Assembly: GCA_964020085.1 (NCBI GenBank)
Contig: OZ026607.1
Coordinates: 20,376,106-20,440,105, forward strand
Direction of reading: 5' to 3'
From: Micromussa lordhowensis
Lineage: Eukaryota; Cnidaria; Anthozoa; Scleractinia; Lobophylliidae
Length of the DNA: 64,000 nt
Shown: positions 59,201 through 64,000 of the stretch, in pieces
Layout: each line of letters starts with the position of its first letter
How positions within the stretch are numbered: the stretch's first letter is position 1
Made by a program: the position numbers and the translations under genes
Notes under the pieces: model-generated
Seen by the model: only the letters and a program-made list of their open reading frames with translations
What the model was told of the DNA's origin: nothing
The model's database searches: none

Positions 59201-59599
59201 AGATACGATGGGAGCACATCTCAGATGAAACAAATACGAGTTACATGTGGGAGGTAACGTTTTATTATACCATCGTGATGTGCTACGGCAACGTAATGAT
59301 GATGTATAATAGCCCTTTTCACGGTTAATTTTGCTCATTTGCATTACAATAAAATCTAGCATGTATGCGAGGCAATTTCAGGCTATTTTGTAGTTTTAGC
59401 CCGAAATTGCCTCACATCTACGTTGGAATACATTGTAATGCAAATGGGAAAATTAACCGTGAAAAGGGCTATTGAATTGTAGAGGACTCGTAGAGCAAAT
59501 GTCGAGTAAAAATTCGTGGACAAACTGCCAAGCGAGACCAGTTATGAATTTTTAATTTAGGACATAAATCACTTTACAAAATACAACGTTGAAGTCTTG

Positions 59600-59652
<53 letters not shown>

Positions 59653-62600
59653 CGGAATATATTCCGGCTATTCTGCTCCTTGGAGCAGAATAGCCGGAAT
59701 GAAAATCCAGGTATTCCGGAATGAGAATAGCTCCCAAACAAACGCTTACTTGCATTATTCCAATTATTCTTATTCCGGATTGATCCCAAACGAACGCGCC
59801 CTTGGTAATCTTATTTCTGAACTGTTTCGAGCCGTATTCCGGAATTCCAAACCAAAACCGATCACTTCACTCTAAGAACACAAGGAACAATGGTTTATCT
59901 GTGAAACTGCCTAATAAAGTTCGCCTTGAATTTGGGAAGAAGAGCTTTCACTATCAAGGAGATTTTTAATAAACTACTAATCGAATTTAGAACCATAACT
60001 TCAAGATTATTTAAACATTTTTCTAATTTTTTACTAATTTTGTGCGCCTTTTATAGTTTCTTTTACAAGACCCATTTGATAGCAGTGTTTAATCATCCTG
60101 TTAAAATATTCGTAATAATAATAATAATAATAATTATTATTATTTTAATTTTTATTACTATTAGTTATTTTTATCATCATTATCTAATCATAATCATCAT
60201 TATTGTAGGCGCCAGAATTTGTTTCATAGCTTCGTATTTAGTGATAAGTTTTCGCCTAATTAGTTTCCTATGTTTTGTGGCCTTTCGATGACATTTACAT
60301 GTTACATTCATTTGCATACTCTATATATATACGGTTCGCGCGTAATTTGTTTAGTTCAGTAACAGTTTGAGTTTCTCTCTACGCCTTGTTTTGGAATAAC
60401 TTCAGTTTACAAATCATCTTTGGTTTTGGGGTTCGTCACATTCGTCTTGTAAGTTTCCTCGTTTATTTCACTTTTTAAATGAACCCGAAAGAAAAATTGG
60501 AGAGAGCTCTCTCCGATTTATTATTAATAGGGAGTTTTAGCAAATCACGACGGCGACGGCAACGAGAACGTCAGCAAGGTCAGCAACTCCCTAAATAGGG
60601 AGTTTTCGCATTGACAACGGCGCCGCCGAGAACGACGCCTTGTGAAAAAAAGTATTTATATTTTACCCTTGAATGTCACAACTGTGTAGATCTGTTCAGT
60701 TCGCCTATCGGTCTAAAATCCTGCTCAGGCTAAAATTGTAATGACAGCGTTCAATTCCAAAGGAAGACATGAAAAATTAGCCATTGAGGTTCTCGTACTC
60801 CAAAATACGTAGAACTTGGTCGTTTCACGTTGTTGTTTTGCAGAGGACGGCAAAGAAATGTAAAAGAATCAAAACTCACGTGCAGAACCATTATTCTGCT
60901 CATTACACCTTTTGTTTGCTGACGTTCTCGTTGCCGTCGCTGTCGTGATTTGCTAAAACTCCCTGTAACATGATGGAGTTTTTGAACAGTAAAGATTTTC
61001 AAAATATCATTAAATTTGAAAGTAACAATTTATCATTTTTCTACCTCCGACGGAAGTTTGGATTTCTGTGTGTGTGCGTCCGGCCGCCCATATACAACTG
61101 CCGTCAGGTGCCCATTACCTGGAGCTTACACAGGCCCTCTGAGTCAACCCTGTCCCCTATCTTTCTATTTTTATAAGCACTTCTCACGAGGGTTTTTGAG
61201 GGTGTTTTTATAATAGCCAATCATAAGACAGCTGTGGTCCTCTATTGTTATACGTCACATGCAGGCCACACGAATGTTTTAGCGGGAAATTAAAGAACCC
61301 CCGCAGATATCACAGTTCTTAAAATAAAACGATACGGGATAGGGTTGGGTACAGTTCGTATGGAGGCTCCGGGTAATGGGCTCCTGCTGCCGTAAGCTCC
61401 AGGCGCAACGCTACAGGATAATTTTGCTTGTTTTAGATTGTGAAAGATGGCAAGTTCAGTCATTTCTTGGATGACCAAGATGAAAGTAAGAGCAACTGGA
61501 TGCGGTTTGTAAATTGCTCTCGATGTGAGGACGAGCAGAACTTGGTGGCATATCAGTTTAGAGGCGAGATTTACTACCGCACTTACAAATCAGTAACCCC
61601 AGGGAAAGAGCTGTTGGTGTGGTACGGAGAGAGCTACGCCGTAGATTTAGGAATATCTCCCTGTGATGATCTGGATCGAGGTACTTCAAAGGTATTAAGC
61701 CAACAGAGTCATCGAACTTAATACTAAGGGGTTTTTGTAACAGAATGCTCAACCAGGGCCACAAGTCGGGACAAAATAGTCAGGGAAAAAATTCTTCAAG
61801 CTCAATGTGATCTCGACGATATTTTTCTTAATGAAGAAGGAAAAATTGTTGAAAACTTGAAATGACGGCTGTAAGATGTATCTTTTTGGTCGTGGAAAGC
61901 GCTCGTTCCATTTCCACGTCTTTTTCCCGGAAGGTAGGATCAAAGATCCAAGCCAAAAGGCCTGGAACTAGTAAAAACGCACATTTTTTTCCATTCGAAA
62001 ATTCCGTTTGGGAATTTTGGTCTACCTTTCAAGAAATCCCGTTTTCCCGAGAAAATTTCCGTTTGGGTAGACAAAATCCATTTACATTCCATCCGAAATT
62101 TCTGGATTTGGGGGGTAAATGGTAAACAACCAGTGAGTAGCGTAACAGTGTACGCTAGGAGCCGCTTCTTTGAGTTTTCGAAGTGCCTGTGAAAAGGATT
62201 TAGTTTAAGTTTTGAACGACTAGAACATCTATACTAAAACGATTAGATTATTCGCTCTCGATTTCTATGAGTGATATAAATCTCGAGCTCACAATCAAAT
62301 TGAGTGGAGGTTTCAGATGACGATTTCCTTGATTACTATCCGTGATAGTTGACTTAGGCTGCGCCCTCATCAACAGCTATCGCGCGATAGAAATCTCGAG
62401 TCCACGATCTAATAATTTTCATTCACACGCATATTAAATACATTTTCATGTGACTGAAAATTGATTTACATATGAAAAGATGAGTACCAAGACTCGCTTC
62501 CGAAAAGAGGCCCGAGGTAATTCGGAAATGGCCTAATAGCACGAGTGAAAGTTTGGGAAAACGAGAAATGCTGTGGGAAGACAAGCCGTCAGGAGAGTGT

Positions 62601-63091
62601 CTCCACAGCTTTTTCGAGTTCTCCGAAACGTACTTTCACGAGTGTTTCTATTTAACAATTACATTATGAGCTCGATATTTCTATTTAAACAATAGTGTGT
62701 TTCTGTCTAGGAACTATCGGCTGATAGTTGCCCCGCGGAAATTTCATGTTCTGAAAACAAATATTTGCCCGAGAAGCGAAGCTTCGAGTGCAAATATGCT
62801 AGTTTTAAGAACATCAAATTTCCAAGAGGCAACTATCAGACTGAGAGTTCCAAGACATAAACACTCTATTGTTCACCACTAAATTTTCTTCCGCGCGCTA
62901 ATTCAAAAATCATATTGAGTTATTTTCAACTTTTTTTAGATGAAAGCTGCGACAGCCAAATGAAAAATTTGAAAAAGAAAACAGACAAAAACATACTTAA
63001 GGAGGCTGGAAACAGTTTCCAGCACTTTTCTAACAGCTATACTTTGAAGGATGAATACTGCCACTGCTTAACAAGTGATGCTACAATAATG
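56224..63091 (+). CDS. PRDM9-like PR/SET histone methyltransferase, 3' partial
   Basis: Seven in-frame exons: 56224-56302, 56845-57039, 57606-57667, 58432-58660, 58973-59253, 61436-61680, 62940-63091; it continues right of the window. Start chosen at GGGATGGCC; a frame-open TTG upstream is less likely. Opens SEYELLRLRNIKRNHEVMKS, then an acidic/basic linker. Exon 4 ends QYATRGKKHSYCEPGVPDDD, parallel to the segment before the zinc knuckle of vertebrate PRDM9. Exon 5 has the knuckle CEECQDLHYGDCPVHGP (C-x2-C-x7-C-x2-H) and the first SET half (IPGAGLGVFSASEIPKGVRF, FGPYKG). Exon 6 has WMRFVNCSRCEDEQNLVAYQ, YYRTYKSVTPGKELLVWYGE. The Tyr in GPYKG, YYRT and VWYGE corresponds to catalytic tyrosines of PRDM9, so H3K4/H3K36 methylation is plausible. 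No KRAB domain is seen at the start chosen. Confidence 0.9.
56585..56642. repeat. Perfect palindrome in PRDM9-like intron 1
   Basis: CAAATAGCTTAAAAATCTTC and GAAGATTTTTAAGCTATTTG are exact inverted partners meeting at CATCTTGAAGATG, total about 56 bp. Confidence 0.9.
57119..57150 (+). repeat. C homopolymer followed by A homopolymer
   Basis: Sixteen C, one G, then fifteen A. A likely assembly or sequencing trouble spot. A further C run of about 15 lies at 58778-58792. Confidence 0.95.
57308..57378 (-). mobile_element. tRNA-like SINE head fragment
   Basis: Minus strand reads TTAATGGTTGGCGAGCTGGC and CAGGTTCGGACCCCGG, resembling tRNA boxes A and B as in the 14605 SINE head. No acceptor-stem pairing suggests a functional tRNA. 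Confidence 0.5.
59600..59801. mobile_element. MITE with GGCGCGTTCGTTTGGGAT ends
   Basis: Ends GGCGCGTTCGTTTGGGAT and ATCCCAAACGAACGCGCC are exact inverted partners. CTTGG flanks both sides (59596-59600, 59801-59805). The interior has three direct TATTCCGGAATA units and a GCTCCTTGGAGC palindrome. In the intron between PRDM9-like exons 5 and 6. Confidence 0.85.
60530..60964. repeat. MITE with GC-rich TIRs, about 435 bp
   Basis: GGGAGTTTTAGCAAATCACG at the left is inverted at the right as CGTGATTTGCTAAAACTCCC, with GGCAACGAGAACGTCAGCAA / TGCTGACGTTCTCGTTGCC continuing. A second GGGAGTTTTCGCA lies inside near 60598. Same family as 18363-18773. Confidence 0.85.
61105..61386. mobile_element. MITE, 282 bp, exact 7-bp target duplication
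   Basis: Ends CAGGTGCCCATTACCTGGAG and CTCCGGGTAATGGGCTCCTG are inverted. CTGCCGT flanks both sides (61098-61104, 61387-61393). Same family as 24537-24881. It ends 49 bp before PRDM9-like exon 6. Confidence 0.88.
62130..62410 (+). repeat. Repeat with partner copies inverted (63590-63810) and direct (63880-64000)
   Basis: CTTCTTTGAGTTTTCGAAGTG, GGATTTAGTTTAAGTTTTGA and ATTAGATTATTCGCTCTCGA recur in the inverse orientation at 63640-63800 and directly at the right window edge. The two inverted members bracket PRDM9-like exon 7. Confidence 0.8.
62440..62538. mobile_element. Half copy of the TA-flanked MITE family
   Basis: GGTAATTCGGAAATGGCCTA and CATATGAAAAGATGAGTACC match the right half of the MITE at 25733-25923; the left TIR is missing. 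Confidence 0.7.
62688..62878. repeat. Foldback element, arms about 75 bp
   Basis: AACAATAGTGTGTTTCTGTC pairs with AACACTCTATTGTT, CTGATAGTTGCC with GGCAACTATCAG, and CCCGAGAAGCGAAGCTTCGA forms the centre. It ends about 60 bp before PRDM9-like exon 7. Confidence 0.8.
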
Positions 63092-63103
63092 GTAACATCT
63101 AAG

Positions 63104-63312
63104 CGTTTATAACTCAAAAACAAGCTCGGCAACCCCTATGTTTTATAATCGAATTCTGATAAACATGATAAGATGCAACTTTTTGCAAAGTTTAAAAAAA
63201 TTATGTGACGTAGGTTCAGGGCCACCTTAAAAGTTTCGAAATTTTTAAGGTGGCTCTGAACCCACTCCACAGACTTTTTAAGATTTTTTTGAGCTCGTTT
63301 TTGAGTTATAAG
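63104..63312. repeat. MITE with central perfect hairpin
   Basis: Outer TTATAACTCAAAAACAAGCTC pairs with GAGCTCGTTTTTGAGTTATAA; inner GGTTCAGGGCCACCTTAAAA pairs with TTTTAAGGTGGCTCTGAACC. It starts about 15 bp after the donor of PRDM9-like exon 7. Confidence 0.85.
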
Positions 63313-64000
63313 GGCTTAAAGCTAAAATTAAGGGTGTTTTTAGCAGGTCATATTGTTGCTATGGTAACCTATTGTGCCAAAAATTTGACAGCAACATGTT
63401 TACCAATGATTGGCCAGTTTTTTGATACCATGATTTTGGCATCAACCGATATAGAGTGCTTATAATGGCCCATACAAGTCTACGTCTGGGAAAGTGCTGG
63501 AACTGTTTCGAGCCACCTATTTTCTATATAAGCCCGCTTGTTTACAGAAAAATTTTCACGGAGGAGTACTATCCATCCGGGTATTTTCCGCGGACGGGCA
63601 CTAAGGGCTGATAGTGGATGAACACTATCGCGTCACTCGATCGGTTTGAATCAATAAGAATCAGAGAGAATTTAGTGGTGAACTATCACGCATAGAAATC
63701 GAAAGCGAATAATCTAATTGTTTTAGTATAAATCTACTAGTCGTTTAAAACTTCATCTAAATCCTCTTCACAGACACTTCGAAAACGCCGAGAAGCGGCA
63801 GTTATTAGATTTTCATAAATCTACTTGCGTTCCATCACGAATGCCGTTCTCTGATTGGCTACACTACTCACTATCTATTCTGTTGAAAATAGTGCGGAGA
63901 AGCGTAGCAGCGTGCGCTGGGGGTCGCTTCTTTGTCTTTTCGAAGTGTCTTTGAAGAGGATTTAGATTAAAGTTTTAAATGACTGGTCGATTTATACTAA

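Noticed and set aside
59926..60291. 121-codon hydrophobic open frame
   Set aside because: AT-rich low-complexity sequence with ATA/ATT runs inside a PRDM9-like intron; no domain or splice support.
1..64000. CRISPR array, bacterial operon or prophage
   Set aside because: No regularly spaced repeats with unique spacers, and gene structure is clearly animal.

Overview
This window is eukaryotic nuclear DNA from an animal. Its genes are split into many short exons with GT/AG introns, it is AT-rich, and it is crowded with short inverted-repeat elements, tRNA-derived SINEs, LINE fragments and Penelope-like remnants. Gene content (MRCK kinase, leishmanolysin-like protease, PRDM9-type PR/SET protein) and the repeat families suggest an anthozoan cnidarian, most likely a stony coral. 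That placement is inference; no species can be named from sequence alone.

Layout. (1) 257-18306, plus strand: the C-terminal two thirds of a myotonic-dystrophy-kinase-related Cdc42-binding kinase (MRCK / CDC42BP family): coiled coil, C1, PH, CNH and CRIB-like motif. The kinase domain lies upstream of the window. The gene shows two mutually exclusive C-terminal ends. (2) 18307-29002: a 10.7-kb repeat-rich intergenic stretch with several hairpin elements, a SINE fragment, Penelope-like fragments and a piggyBac transposase C-terminus. (3) 29003-44789, plus strand: an 18-exon gene for a HEAT/ARM-repeat-like protein of about 708 residues that I cannot name. (4) 46624-51598, minus strand: a two-exon leishmanolysin-like M8 metalloprotease (LMLN/invadolysin type), tail to tail with gene 3, carrying a single reading-frame break. 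(5) 51599-56223: repeats, including a degenerate LINE inserted inside an older inverted-repeat element. (6) 56224-63091 and beyond, plus strand: a PRDM9-like gene with a zinc knuckle and a complete PR/SET methyltransferase domain. Any zinc-finger array would lie past the right edge.

The four genes share no obvious pathway: cytoskeletal signalling, an unknown helical-repeat scaffold, a secreted or membrane zinc protease, and a histone methyltransferase that in vertebrates places meiotic recombination. Their juxtaposition looks like ordinary animal synteny. The most interesting items are the PRDM9-like gene, the alternative MRCK tail with a ubiquitin-interacting-like helix, three copies of a composite hairpin-plus-TIR repeat, two independent tandem duplications that copy a splice site with the exon edge, and the layered nesting of transposable elements.
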